From: Ignavibacteriales bacterium
Lineage (GTDB): Bacteria; Bacteroidota; Ignavibacteria; Ignavibacteriales; Ignavibacteriaceae
NCBI GenBank assembly: GCA_016707585.1
Contig: JADJHL010000005.1
Coordinates: 131,743 to 195,742 of the forward strand
DNA length: 64,000 nucleotides
Direction of reading: 5' to 3'
Below, piece by piece: positions 25,851 to 35,783 of this stretch (position 1 is the stretch's first letter; every line of letters begins with the position of its first letter). The notes beneath the pieces were generated by a model. The model worked only from the letters and a program-made list of their open reading frames with translations, was not told where the DNA came from and did no database searches. Made by a program: the position numbers and the translations under genes.

Positions 25851-27830
25851 TTGGATCTTTCAATAATCATAGTAAACTACAACGTAAAAGAATTCCTACA
25901 GAATTTAATTCACTCCATAGAAAAAGCCTCATCCAATCTTACAAAAGAAATTTTTATAATTGATAATGCTTCTGATGATGGAAGTGTTGATTTTATAAAA
26001 GAAAAATTCCCACAAATAAAATTATTTGCAAATCAAAAAAACTTAGGATTTGGAAAAGCAAATAATATTGGATTAAAAGAAGCAACTGGAAAATTTATTT
26101 TACTTATCAATCCGGATACAATTGTTGCAGAAGATACATTTGAAAAGATGATTCAGTTTTTTGAATCCAACCAAAATGTGGGATTAGCCGGATGTAAAAT
26201 TTTAAATCCTGATGGAACATTACAGCTTGCCTGCCGAAGAAGTTTTCCCGGTCCGTGGACTTCATTTACAAAAGTTACAGGGCTTAGTTCTTTGTTTTCA
26301 AACAGTAAAATATTTGCCCGTTATAATCTTACTTATCTTGATGAAAATCAGACTTACGAAGTAGATGCGATTTCCGGTTCATTTATGATGATGCGAAAAG
26401 AAGTTTATGATACAGTTGGTGGATTTGATGAACAGTTTTTTATGTATGGTGAAGATTTAGATCTGTGTTATCGAATTCAAAAAGCAGGATATAAAGTTTT
26501 TTATGTGCACACAACACAGATAATTCATTACAAAGGAGAAAGTACAAAACGAAGCAGTCTTGATGAAACAAAAGTTTTTTACAGTGCAATGCATCTTTTT
26601 GTAAAAAAACATTTATCAAGTTCTTTACTTGTTGAAATTATTTTACGAACTGCTATTGCTGCAAGAAGTGTTTTTGCTTTTATAGGAATTCGTAAGTTAA
26701 TTCTTATTTCAGTTATTTTGGATTTTATATTTTTTGATCTTTGTTTGTATGCTGCAGAACAAATTTATCATAGTTTAAGCACCTGGAGTGGATTCCCGAA
26801 TTTTGCAATTCCAATTGTTTACACAGTTCCAGCATTAATCCAGAATTTTGTTTCTTTAGCAATTAGTAATTACAAGAAAGATAAAATTTCAGTTTCAAAA
26901 ACATTCATTGCAATATTAATTAGCTTACCAATTTTAACATCACTAACATTTTTCTTTAAAGATTTTGCTTTTAGTCGTGCTATTGTTTTAATTACTTATG
27001 TATTTCTTTTTGTAGCACTTGCATTTTGGCGTATCTTCTTTAAGATCATTTTTAAAAGCGGTTTAATTGATGATGACCTAAAACAGAAAAGAACTTTAAT
27101 TGTTGGTTTGAATGAAAACGCTATTCAAATCGGCAAAAAGATTAAAAAGAAAAAAACTGATAGAAGAACTGTTGTTGGATTGATTGGTTTTTCCAATAAA
27201 AATATTGGAGATAAGTTAGAATCTTTTGAAGTAATTGGAACAGATCAAAATATAAGAAGAGTGATTAAAGAAAATAAAATAAACGAAGTAATTTTTTCAT
27301 CAGGGGATTTATCTTATAATAAAATGATGGAAATTGTTTCAAAATGTCGTGAAGAAAATGTTGAGTTTAAAATTGTTGGAAGCAATCTGGATTTTATTGT
27401 CGGTAAAACAGCAGTTACTATGCTTGATGATTTGCCGGTAATAGATCTGAATTATAATATTTCAATGCCGCAAATGAAATTTATAAAATCGGTTTTTGAT
27501 TTATCAATCGTTATCCCTTCTTTGTTTTTGGTTTACCCTTTTATATTTTTCAAAAGTAAACTTGTACAAACGCAATCAGATTTTACTAAATTTGTTTTAG
27601 GTTTTCCTAATGTGTTAAATAGAAGTACAAGTTTAGTTGGCCCTCAATCATCGGAAAAAGCTGAGGATAATTTTTTAGGTAAAACAGGTTTAACAGGATA
27701 TTGGTATATTGAAAACGATAATCCTGAAGAACTTGAAAAATTAAATTTTTATTACGCAAAAAATCAAAACATTTGGCTCGATTTAGAGATAATTGCTAAA
27801 TCGTTAAATAAAATGTGGAGCAAAAAGTAA
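25851..27830 (+). CDS. GT2 glycosyltransferase fused to a degenerate sugar-phosphate-transferase-like module
   Basis: 659 residues from a TTG start. Residues about 1-260 form a complete GT2: IIIVNYNVKEFL, INPDTIV and MYGEDLDLCYRI. About four or five membrane helices (roughly 265-400) follow, then a Rossmann segment RTLIVGLNENAIQIGKKIK. The C-terminal piece has STSLVGPQSS, LGKTGLTGYWYI and LEKLNFYYAKNQNIWLDLEI. These parallel the SLVGPRP, PG-TGWAQ and YDL-YIEN-S motifs of the transferase at 23210. The catalytic stretch before SLVGP (R-G--FKV-KFRSM and R--IDE-PQ) is missing, so the module is probably inactive. Its role may be membrane anchoring or assembly. Confidence 0.75.
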   Translation: MDLSIIIVNYNVKEFLQNLIHSIEKASSNLTKEIFIIDNASDDGSVDFIKEKFPQIKLFANQKNLGFGKANNIGLKEATGKFILLINPDTIVAEDTFEKMIQFFESNQNVGLAGCKILNPDGTLQLACRRSFPGPWTSFTKVTGLSSLFSNSKIFARYNLTYLDENQTYEVDAISGSFMMMRKEVYDTVGGFDEQFFMYGEDLDLCYRIQKAGYKVFYVHTTQIIHYKGESTKRSSLDETKVFYSAMHLFVKKHLSSSLLVEIILRTAIAARSVFAFIGIRKLILISVILDFIFFDLCLYAAEQIYHSLSTWSGFPNFAIPIVYTVPALIQNFVSLAISNYKKDKISVSKTFIAILISLPILTSLTFFFKDFAFSRAIVLITYVFLFVALAFWRIFFKIIFKSGLIDDDLKQKRTLIVGLNENAIQIGKKIKKKKTDRRTVVGLIGFSNKNIGDKLESFEVIGTDQNIRRVIKENKINEVIFSSGDLSYNKMMEIVSKCREENVEFKIVGSNLDFIVGKTAVTMLDDLPVIDLNYNISMPQMKFIKSVFDLSIVIPSLFLVYPFIFFKSKLVQTQSDFTKFVLGFPNVLNRSTSLVGPQSSEKAEDNFLGKTGLTGYWYIENDNPEELEKLNFYYAKNQNIWLDLEIIAKSLNKMWSKK

Positions 27831-27832
27831 AG

Positions 27833-28783
27833 ATGGCGAAAACAATTTTAGATTTTGAAAAACCAATTTATGAGTTGGAATCAAAATTAGATGAAATGAG
27901 AAAATTCTCTGATAATCTTGACATTGAACATGATGTGATAAGGCTTGAAGAGAAAGTAAGACAATTAAAAGAAGAATTATACCGGGATCTTTCAAGATGG
28001 CAGCGTGTACAATTAGCCCGTCATCCAGATAGACCGTTTACGCTTGATTACATTTATGGTATGTCTGAATCTTTTGTTGAACTGCATGGCGACAGGGCTT
28101 TTAAAGATGATAAAGCAATTGTTGGTGGACTTGCACAAATCGGTCATCATAAAGTTGTAATTATGGGGCAACAAAAGGGGAGAGACACCAAGTCAAACGT
28201 GTATCGAAATTTTGGTATGATGAATCCTGAAGGTTACCGCAAAGCTTTACGTTTATTTAAACTTGCAGAAAAGTTTAATCGTCCTGTTATAACATTGATT
28301 GATACCCAAGGAGCGTTTCCTGGATTGGAAGCCGAAGAACGAGGACAAGCAGAAGCAATTGCGCGCAATCTTTTTGAGATGAGTAAACTTAAAGTTCCGA
28401 TCGTTGTTGTGATAATAGGTGAGGGTGCAAGTGGCGGTGCTTTAGGAATTGGGGTTGGTGATAGAATTTTAATGCTTGAAAATTGCTGGTACTCAGTTAT
28501 TAGTCCTGAATCCTGTTCATCTATCTTGTGGCGAAGTTGGGATTATAAAGAACAAGCCGCAGAAGCACTAAAACTTACTGCTCCGGATTTATTAGAACAG
28601 GGAATAGTTGATAGAATAATTAAAGAACCTTTAGGTGGTGCACATACAAATCATAAAGAAATTATTGATACGCTAAAAGCTGCATTGATTGAAGAACTTG
28701 ATGGACTGATTAAAATTAAACCCGAAAAACTAGTTGATAATAGAATAGAAAAATTTGGTAAGATGGGCGTTTTTGTTGAATAA
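27833..28783 (+). CDS. accA: Acetyl-CoA carboxylase carboxyltransferase subunit alpha
   Basis: 316 residues from the ATG at 27833, three bases after the upstream stop; an in-frame GTG at 27815 lies in that gene. LDFEKPIYELESKLDEM is the usual N-terminal helix; GGLAQIGHHKVVIMGQQKG, DTQGAFPGLEAEERGQAEAIARN and GEGASGGALGIGVGD form the crotonase-like CoA-binding core. With AccD it transfers carboxyl from carboxybiotin to acetyl-CoA, the first step of fatty acid synthesis. accD is not in the window. A strong terminator follows. Confidence 0.95.
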   Translation: MAKTILDFEKPIYELESKLDEMRKFSDNLDIEHDVIRLEEKVRQLKEELYRDLSRWQRVQLARHPDRPFTLDYIYGMSESFVELHGDRAFKDDKAIVGGLAQIGHHKVVIMGQQKGRDTKSNVYRNFGMMNPEGYRKALRLFKLAEKFNRPVITLIDTQGAFPGLEAEERGQAEAIARNLFEMSKLKVPIVVVIIGEGASGGALGIGVGDRILMLENCWYSVISPESCSSILWRSWDYKEQAAEALKLTAPDLLEQGIVDRIIKEPLGGAHTNHKEIIDTLKAALIEELDGLIKIKPEKLVDNRIEKFGKMGVFVE

Positions 28784-28809
28784 AATTTTTGATTATAGTT
28801 TTTAAATTG

Positions 28810-28835
28810 CCACGACTTTTAAGTCGTGGTTTTTT
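28810..28835 (+). terminator. Intrinsic terminator after accA
   Basis: A 9-base-pair stem CCACGACTT/AAGTCGTGG (28810-28829, TT loop) runs directly into TTTTTT. Just downstream, ACGGCTTTAGCCAC (28850-28863) is a second short palindrome-like piece, so the terminator may derive from a REP-type repeat. Confidence 0.8.
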
Positions 28836-28926
28836 ATTTAATAGACATACGGCTTTAGCCACATTTTTAATTTATATTTACTGAAACCTTTAATATTAAT
28901 TCTATAATCACTTTTAATTTTAACTA

Positions 28927-29337
28927 ATGCTTAAACATTTTACAGAACTTAGAGTTAGATACGCAGACACAGATCAAATGAGATTTGCATACAACGGAAA
29001 ATATTTTGAATACTTTGAAGTCGGCAGAACAGAGATGATGCGCGAAGTTGGATTGCCGTATGAAATGATTGAGAAAAGCGGATTCTTTATGCCGGTTATT
29101 GAAACTAAAATTCATTTTTTTCAACCAGCATTTTATGATGAACTTCTTTTAATTGAAACTCGTGTTGAGAAACTGCCTACTAGCAAAGTGCATATAGATC
29201 ATATTATTAAAGCTAAAGAAAGAGATGTTGTAATCTGTGAAGGATATGTTGAATTAGCTTTTCTTGATGCTAAAACTAACAGACCAACTCGTGCACCAAA
29301 ATTATTTATTGATGCTGTAAAAAAATATTATGAGTAA
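28927..29337 (+). CDS. Acyl-CoA thioesterase (4HBT/YbgC hot-dog family)
   Basis: 136 residues, single hot-dog domain. RVRYADTDQMRFAYNGKYFEYF contains the conserved catalytic-type Asp and the helix of the 4-hydroxybenzoyl-CoA thioesterase family. IETKIHFFQPAFYDELLLIET is the central strand pair. It hydrolyses acyl-CoA thioesters in the cytoplasm; the natural substrate is not evident. It overlaps nadC by 8 bases. Confidence 0.82.
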   Translation: MLKHFTELRVRYADTDQMRFAYNGKYFEYFEVGRTEMMREVGLPYEMIEKSGFFMPVIETKIHFFQPAFYDELLLIETRVEKLPTSKVHIDHIIKAKERDVVICEGYVELAFLDAKTNRPTRAPKLFIDAVKKYYE

Positions 29338-30181
29338 GATGGATAAATCAATTTTAAAACTTATAAAAACTGCTTTGCGAGAAGATGTTAAAAACGGAGA
29401 CATCACAACTAAAGCCACAATTTCAAAATCCAAAAAAGCTGTTGGAAAATTTCTTGTAAAAGCTGATGGAATTATTGCAGGATTAGAAATTACAAAAACA
29501 GTATTTAAAACTGTTGATCCCAAAATAAAATTTGAAATAAAAATTAAAGATGGTTGTAATGTTAAATATGGTGATGTTACTGCAATAGTTTCTGGAAAAG
29601 CGCAATCTTTATTAACTGCCGAAAGAACTGCTTTAAATTTTTTGCAACGAATGAGCGGGATTGCAACATCTGCAAATGTTTATTCAGAAAAAGTAAAACA
29701 TACAAAAGCAAAAGTTATCGATACAAGAAAAACTGTTCCGGGTTTACGCTATTTAGACAAACTAGCCGTAAAACTTGGTGGCTGTGCCAATCATCGTATT
29801 GGATTGTATGATATGTTTTTAATTAAAGATAATCATATTGAAGTTGCAGGCTCAATCACAAAAGCTGTTGAAGAATGTGTAAAGTATAATAAAAAACATC
29901 GCACAAAATTTAAGATTGAAGTTGAAACAAAAAATCTAAAAGAAGTTGAAGAAGCTCTAACTACAAAAGCTGATATAATTATGCTTGATAATTTTGATAT
30001 TGATGAAATGGAAAAAGCAGTTATATTTATTAAGGGTAAATGCAAAGTTGAAGCATCCGGCGGAGTAAACTTAGAAACGGTAAAAGCAATTGCAGAAACC
30101 GGAGTTGATTTTATTTCTGTTGGCGCATTAACTCATAGCGTAAAAGCTTTGGATATTTCATTAGAGATCGAACTTAGATAA
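29330..30181 (+). CDS. nadC: Nicotinate-nucleotide pyrophosphorylase (carboxylating)
   Basis: 283 residues, family length. DTRKTVPGLRYLDKLAVKLGG and GCANHRIGLYDMFLIKDNHI form the quinolinate and PRPP site. ERTALNFLQRMSGIAT and IMLDNFDIDEME, plus ASGGVNLETV at the phosphate loop, complete the signature. The enzyme converts quinolinate and PRPP to nicotinate mononucleotide in de novo NAD synthesis. nadA and nadB are not in the window. Starts at 29330 and 29339 are both possible. Confidence 0.95.
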   Translation: MSKMDKSILKLIKTALREDVKNGDITTKATISKSKKAVGKFLVKADGIIAGLEITKTVFKTVDPKIKFEIKIKDGCNVKYGDVTAIVSGKAQSLLTAERTALNFLQRMSGIATSANVYSEKVKHTKAKVIDTRKTVPGLRYLDKLAVKLGGCANHRIGLYDMFLIKDNHIEVAGSITKAVEECVKYNKKHRTKFKIEVETKNLKEVEEALTTKADIIMLDNFDIDEMEKAVIFIKGKCKVEASGGVNLETVKAIAETGVDFISVGALTHSVKALDISLEIELR

Positions 30182-30187
30182 TATCGA

Positions 30188-31642
30188 ATGAAAGAAAAGC
30201 TAAAAGAACTAACTAAGGACACAGCTATTTACGGCATCAGCACGATGCTTGGTAGGTTTCTTAATTTTATTCTGGTACCATTTTACACAAATGTTTTTTC
30301 TCCCGCTGATTATGGTGTTGTAATTCTTATCTATTCTTACATCGCGTTGTTTAATATAATTTTTATTTATGGAATGGATGCGGCCTTCTTAAAGTATTCT
30401 GCATTTAAAGATATTGGTGATGAAAAAGATAATTTTTCAACTCCATATTTTAGCGTTTTACTAACCTCAATTTTTATTGGCGGGTTGATAATCTTTTTAC
30501 AGAAACCTATCGCAGAATTTGTAGAATTAAAATCAAACTTAAATTATATCATCACAATTACTGCTATAATTTTGGTTGTTGATGCAAATGTTGTAATTCC
30601 ATTTTTAAAACTTCGGCTTGAAAAGAAAGCAAAATTATTCTCACTTATAAAAATCACAAGTATAGTTTTCAATATCATTCTGAATGCATTTCTAATCCTA
30701 AAGCTTAAATGGGGAATTGAAGCGATATTTATAAGTAATCTTGCCGCTTCAGTTTTATCATTTTTACTTCTAACTCCAACTTTACTAAAGAATATAAAAT
30801 TTTCTTTTCATAAGGTTTTGTTTAAAAGATTATTGAAGTTTGGATTGCCATACTTGCCAGCAGGATTAGGAATGATGTTAGTGCAGGTAATTGATGCGCC
30901 AATACTAGAAAAATTAACTGATGTAGACACTGTTGGAATTTATAAAGCAAATTACAAGCTTGGCATTTTTATGATGTTGTTTGTAAATATGTTTCAGTAT
31001 GCCTGGCAACCTTTCTTTTTAACAACTGCAAAAGAAGAAAATGCAAAAGAATTATTTTCAAAAGTGTTAACTTATTTTACAGTTATTGGAAGTTTGATGT
31101 TAGTTCTATTATCACTCTTCATTTCTGATATTGTTAAGATAAACTTTTTTGGATTTTCAATTATCGGTTCAAAGTTTTGGGGCGGATTATACATTGTTCC
31201 AGTAATTCTTCTTGCGTATCTATTTAATGGTTTATATGTGGTATTTTCTGCTGGGATTTATATTGAAGAAAAAAGTATTTATGCTCCGGTAGTTGCCGGA
31301 CTTGGAGCTATCACAAATATTGTGGCAAATTATATTTTAATTCCGCAGCTTAATATTATGGGTGCTGCACTTGCAACTTTATTAAGTTATATTATTATGG
31401 CTTCTGGTTATTACATTGTAACACAAAAGTTTTATAAGATAAATTATGATTATTTTAAACTTGCTAAGATTACTATTGCAGTAACTTTTGTTGGAACAGT
31501 TTACTATTTATTAATGTTTGGCGGATTTTTGCTTATCTATTACAAAATAATTCTTGCGATTATTTTTATTGCTTACATTTTTATGCAAGTTTTTGAAAAG
31601 AGTGAAATGAATTTTATCAAAACAAAATTATTACGGAGATAA
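30188..31642 (+). CDS. Polysaccharide flippase (MVF/MATE superfamily), second copy
   Basis: 484 residues, about 14 hydrophobic helices. LTKDTAIYGISTMLGRFLNFILVPFYTN (read in two parts) is the standard first-helix opening of Wzx-like exporters, and FSPADYGVVILIYSYIALF follows. It is distinct from the flippase at 12967 and stands outside the polysaccharide locus, between nadC and dut. It may export another lipid-linked glycan or a peptidoglycan-type precursor. The dut ATG follows its stop immediately. Confidence 0.8.
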   Translation: MKEKLKELTKDTAIYGISTMLGRFLNFILVPFYTNVFSPADYGVVILIYSYIALFNIIFIYGMDAAFLKYSAFKDIGDEKDNFSTPYFSVLLTSIFIGGLIIFLQKPIAEFVELKSNLNYIITITAIILVVDANVVIPFLKLRLEKKAKLFSLIKITSIVFNIILNAFLILKLKWGIEAIFISNLAASVLSFLLLTPTLLKNIKFSFHKVLFKRLLKFGLPYLPAGLGMMLVQVIDAPILEKLTDVDTVGIYKANYKLGIFMMLFVNMFQYAWQPFFLTTAKEENAKELFSKVLTYFTVIGSLMLVLLSLFISDIVKINFFGFSIIGSKFWGGLYIVPVILLAYLFNGLYVVFSAGIYIEEKSIYAPVVAGLGAITNIVANYILIPQLNIMGAALATLLSYIIMASGYYIVTQKFYKINYDYFKLAKITIAVTFVGTVYYLLMFGGFLLIYYKIILAIIFIAYIFMQVFEKSEMNFIKTKLLRR

Positions 31643-32101
31643 ATGTCAGACGAGATCAAAATAAAAGTTAAAAGATTAAGTGAAGATTACTTAGATGTTG
31701 CGCTTCCTCATTATGCAACTCCGGGAAGTGCCGGCATGGATATTCGTGCGGCAATAAAAGATGATGTAATCCTTGAACAAGGAAAAGTTGAATTGATTCC
31801 AACTGATATTTCAGTTGAAATTCCTTTGGGATATGAAATACAGGTTAGACCTAGAAGCGGATTAGCAGCAAATCACAGCATTGGAATATTGAACTCTCCT
31901 GGAACAATTGATTCTGATTACCGCGGTGAAGTAAAAATAATTTTAATGAATTTCGGGAAAGAAAGTTTTAAAATTTCAAAAGGTGATAGAATTGCTCAGT
32001 TGATTGTTTCAAAAGTTTATATTGCTAAAATGGTTGCCGTAAAAGATTTAAATTCATCAAGTCGCGGTCAGGGTGGATTTGGACATACAGGGAAGAAGTG
32101 A
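31643..32101 (+). CDS. dut: dUTP diphosphatase
   Basis: 152 residues with all five trimeric dUTPase motifs: TPGSAGMDIRA, IPTDISVEIP, RPRSGLAANHSIGILNSPGTIDSDY (motifs 3 and 4 read continuously), RIAQLIV and the C-terminal SSRGQGGFGHTG. It hydrolyses dUTP to dUMP, keeping uracil out of DNA and feeding dTMP synthesis. The gene directly abuts the upstream flippase, and dnaE follows after 132 bases. Confidence 0.96.
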   Translation: MSDEIKIKVKRLSEDYLDVALPHYATPGSAGMDIRAAIKDDVILEQGKVELIPTDISVEIPLGYEIQVRPRSGLAANHSIGILNSPGTIDSDYRGEVKIILMNFGKESFKISKGDRIAQLIVSKVYIAKMVAVKDLNSSSRGQGGFGHTGKK

Positions 32102-32233
32102 TTTATTTATATTCAAAATTATAATGATTGAAAAATTTAAAGATTGTTATTTAGATTTTTATTTCTGATTTCATTAACTTCAATCAGCACTTACAAAAAA
32201 ACTTTTCATATTATTTTAATATTTTGATATACG

Positions 32234-35200
32234 ATGTCTGATTTTATTCATCTTCATAATCACACACATTACAGCTTGCAAGACGGCGCTTGTACAGTTG
32301 ATGGATTAATCAACGCAGCAAAAAAACATAACATGAAATCTGTTGCAATTACTGATCACGGTGTTATGTATGGTGCAGCGGAATTTTACAACAAAGCAAA
32401 AAAAGCTGGCATTAAACCAATCATTGGGATGGAAGCTTACATCGTTGTTGATGGTAGCCGTTTTGATAGAGCAAAAGTTGAAGAAGCTAACAACAAAAAA
32501 AAATCTAAACATTATAATCATTTAATTCTTCTTGCAAAAAATAAACAGGGTTATGATAATCTTTCTAAACTTTCCACACTCGGGCACACCGAAGGCTTTT
32601 ACTACAAACCCCGTATAGATATGGAATTGCTTGAGAAGTACAAGGAAGGATTAATCTGTACTACGGCTTGTGCTGGTGGAGTTGTATCAACTCATCTTGT
32701 AAATGCTAATTATGAAAAAGCAAGATCGGTTGCAAAAAGATTTAAGGATTTATTTGGTGATGATTTTTATTTAGAGATTCAAGATCACGGAATGGATGTT
32801 GATAAACCAATTCTGGAAGCCATGCCAAAACTTTCTAAAGAATTGGGAATCAAACTTGTTGCAACAAACGATTGTCATTATATCGAACCGGAACATGCGC
32901 TTGCACATAATATTTTGCTTTTGTTATCAGATAAGAATGGTGCTGACTATACTCAATTAAGATACGGTACTGACCAGGTTTATTTTAAATCTTCTGATGA
33001 GATGACAAAACTTTTTAAGAAGTATAAAGGCGCTACAGAAAACACACTTGAGATTGATGAGAAGATAGATATAAAACTTGATTTTGAAGGACATCATTTC
33101 CCAAATTTTCCAATTCCAAAAGAATCCAAAGCAAAAAATCTTGATGAGTATATGGAGCTGCTTGCAAGACAAGGATTGGAAAAGAAGTTTAAAAATATCA
33201 CACCGGAGATTGAAGACCGATTTAATTTTGAAATCAAGACTATAAATGAAATGGGTTTTCCGGGTTACTTTTTAGTGGTTGCAGATTTTATTAATGCAGC
33301 TAAAGATAGAAATATTCCTGTTGGGCCGGGAAGAGGAAGTGCTGCTGGAAGTATTGTTGCTTATGCAATGGGTATCACAAATGTTGATCCATTAAAATAT
33401 GATTTGTTGTTTGAAAGATTTTTAAATCCTGCAAGAAGATCAATGCCCGATATTGATGTTGATTTTGCAGATGATCAGCGTGGTGATGTAATTGATTACG
33501 TTCGCGAAAAATATGGAGCAGAGTGCGTTAGCCAGATTATTACTTTTAACAGGTTGTCTTCCAAAGCGGTATTACGTGATGTTGCTCGTGTTTTAAAAAT
33601 TCCAATTCCTGTTGTTAACAAGATTACAAAATTTATTCCATCTAAGTTTGGTAAGGTTTATTCTATTGATCAGGCATTAGCAGAAGTACCAGATTTGAAA
33701 TGGGTTAAGGAATCAACTGAAACTGATATCCAAAATCTTATTAAGTATGCAAGAGTGCTTGAAGGAATGAATCGAAACGCATCTAAACATGCAGCAGGTG
33801 TTGTAATCACACCGGATGAAGTTAGTAAATATGTTCCGCTTGCAAACGCAGTATCGCAACAGGATATTGTTACTCAGTACACAATGAAAGACATAGAAAA
33901 TGCCGGATTATTAAAGATGGATTTTCTTGGTTTGCGTACGTTAACAATTATTCGTGATGCTATTGATATGATAAAGAAAAATCATAAAGTGGAAATTGAT
34001 ATTGATGATGTTCCACTTGATGATGAAAAAACTTACCAGCTTTTTGCAAAAGGACAAACAACTGGTGTGTTCCAGTTTGAATCTGGACCTATGCGTGAAT
34101 ACCTGAAACAGCTTCATCCAACAAGTTTAAATGATCTTGCCGCTATGAATGCTTTGTATCGTCCTGGTCCAATGGAATTTATAGATGACTTTATCGACAG
34201 AAAGTTTGGAAGAAAAGAAGTTAAATATTCTCATAAAATTCTCGAGCCAATTTTAAAAGAAACATACGGAATTATAGTTTACCAGGAACAGGTAATTCAG
34301 CTTGCAAACAAAGTTGGTGGAATGAGTTTGGCTGATGCTGATTTGCTACGCAGAGCGATGGGTAAAAAAGATCTTAAAGTTATGGAAGCGCAAAAAGTTG
34401 TTTTTGTTGATGGTGCAATAAAAAACGGAGTAGATAAAAAAAATGCTAATGAAATTTTTGAAACGATTTTCAAATTTGCAAATTATGGTTTCAATAAAAG
34501 TCACGCAGTTGCATACAGTTTTATAGCATATCAAACAGCTTATCTAAAGGCATACTATCCAGCTGAGTTTTTAGCTGCCAACTTAAAAAACGAATTTGAA
34601 AACACAGATAAAGTAACCAAGTTTTTAGATGATTGTAGAAAATTAAAGATTGAAGTTTTGCCGCCTGATGTTAATAATCCATCCTTACATTTTGAAGCTG
34701 AGAAAGGAAAAATAAAATTTGGAATGTCTGCGATTAAAAATGTTGGTGTTCCGGCAGTTAAAGAAATTATTAATGCAAAAAATAATCTTGGTAGAAATTT
34801 TACCAGCATTTATGATTTTTGTGCAAACACAGATAACCGGATTGTAACAAAAAGAGCATTAGAAGGATTGGTTTTAGCCGGTGCATTTTACACAATGAAT
34901 AAAAATCGTGCACAGTTATTTGAGGCAGTAGAATCAGCACTAGATTATGCTCATAAAATTCAAAACTCAAAAATGCTTTCCAGCGATTCATTATTTGGTG
35001 AATCAGTAGAAGTACTGTTGAAAGAACCGGAATTACCAAATGTAAAACAGTGGACTGAAAAAGAATTTCTTGCACAAGAAAGAAAAGTGATTGGATTTTA
35101 TTTAACAGATCACCCATTACGAAGATATGAATTGGAATTTAATTCTTTTGCTACGATTCATCTTGGTGAAACTGAAGATGTAATTGAAAAAAGTGATGTT

Positions 35201-35695
35201 AGGGTTTGTGGTGTTGTAACGGAACTTAAAACTAAGTTTGATAAAGCCGGAAGAACAATGGCTTTCTTTAAGCTTGATGATTTAACAGGTAGTTGTGAAT
35301 GCTTAATGTTCTCAAAAGCTTATGATGAATTTGGGAAATTTGTAGAAGATGAAGAAGCTGTGTTTGCAGTTGGTAACCTGGAAAGCAGTGGGGATGCTGT
35401 AAAAATGCAGGTTAATAAAGTTATTCCAATGAGAAAAATCGCAAATGAATTTACAGAAAGTTTAAAGCTTCAAATTAGTAAGCAAAAGGTTTCGGCAAAT
35501 CAACTTGTAGAACTAAAAACAATTTTAAAACAAAGTGAAGGAAGCATCCCAGTATTTATAAATCTAACTGAAAATGGAATGGATAAAGGGAAATTGTTTT
35601 CGCTAAAAGATATTAGAGTAAAGATCACATCTGAGCTGTTAAAATCGTTAATTGCTATGATTGGCGACGAATCAGTTATATTAAAATCAAAATAA
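32234..35695 (+). CDS. dnaE: DNA polymerase III subunit alpha
   Basis: 1153 residues, normal for DnaE. An N-terminal PHP domain (about 1-210) opens FIHLHNHTHYSLQDGA with the metal-binding histidines and has TDHGVMYG. The C-family polymerase core has GPGRGSAAGSIVAYAMGIT and the catalytic aspartates in PDIDVDFAD (about 404-412). ANYGFNKSHAVAYSF lies later, and an OB-fold begins near residue 989 (VRVCGVVTELKTKFDKAG). It is the replicative polymerase. No clear terminator follows. Confidence 0.97.
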   Translation: MSDFIHLHNHTHYSLQDGACTVDGLINAAKKHNMKSVAITDHGVMYGAAEFYNKAKKAGIKPIIGMEAYIVVDGSRFDRAKVEEANNKKKSKHYNHLILLAKNKQGYDNLSKLSTLGHTEGFYYKPRIDMELLEKYKEGLICTTACAGGVVSTHLVNANYEKARSVAKRFKDLFGDDFYLEIQDHGMDVDKPILEAMPKLSKELGIKLVATNDCHYIEPEHALAHNILLLLSDKNGADYTQLRYGTDQVYFKSSDEMTKLFKKYKGATENTLEIDEKIDIKLDFEGHHFPNFPIPKESKAKNLDEYMELLARQGLEKKFKNITPEIEDRFNFEIKTINEMGFPGYFLVVADFINAAKDRNIPVGPGRGSAAGSIVAYAMGITNVDPLKYDLLFERFLNPARRSMPDIDVDFADDQRGDVIDYVREKYGAECVSQIITFNRLSSKAVLRDVARVLKIPIPVVNKITKFIPSKFGKVYSIDQALAEVPDLKWVKESTETDIQNLIKYARVLEGMNRNASKHAAGVVITPDEVSKYVPLANAVSQQDIVTQYTMKDIENAGLLKMDFLGLRTLTIIRDAIDMIKKNHKVEIDIDDVPLDDEKTYQLFAKGQTTGVFQFESGPMREYLKQLHPTSLNDLAAMNALYRPGPMEFIDDFIDRKFGRKEVKYSHKILEPILKETYGIIVYQEQVIQLANKVGGMSLADADLLRRAMGKKDLKVMEAQKVVFVDGAIKNGVDKKNANEIFETIFKFANYGFNKSHAVAYSFIAYQTAYLKAYYPAEFLAANLKNEFENTDKVTKFLDDCRKLKIEVLPPDVNNPSLHFEAEKGKIKFGMSAIKNVGVPAVKEIINAKNNLGRNFTSIYDFCANTDNRIVTKRALEGLVLAGAFYTMNKNRAQLFEAVESALDYAHKIQNSKMLSSDSLFGESVEVLLKEPELPNVKQWTEKEFLAQERKVIGFYLTDHPLRRYELEFNSFATIHLGETEDVIEKSDVRVCGVVTELKTKFDKAGRTMAFFKLDDLTGSCECLMFSKAYDEFGKFVEDEEAVFAVGNLESSGDAVKMQVNKVIPMRKIANEFTESLKLQISKQKVSANQLVELKTILKQSEGSIPVFINLTENGMDKGKLFSLKDIRVKITSELLKSLIAMIGDESVILKSK

Positions 35696-35783
35696 AATCA
35701 TATTATTTTTTGTTGTTTCACTTTGTTCGATTTCGTATTATTGTCTCCGTTATACTTACAAAACTTTAAGGAAAATTATTTAA

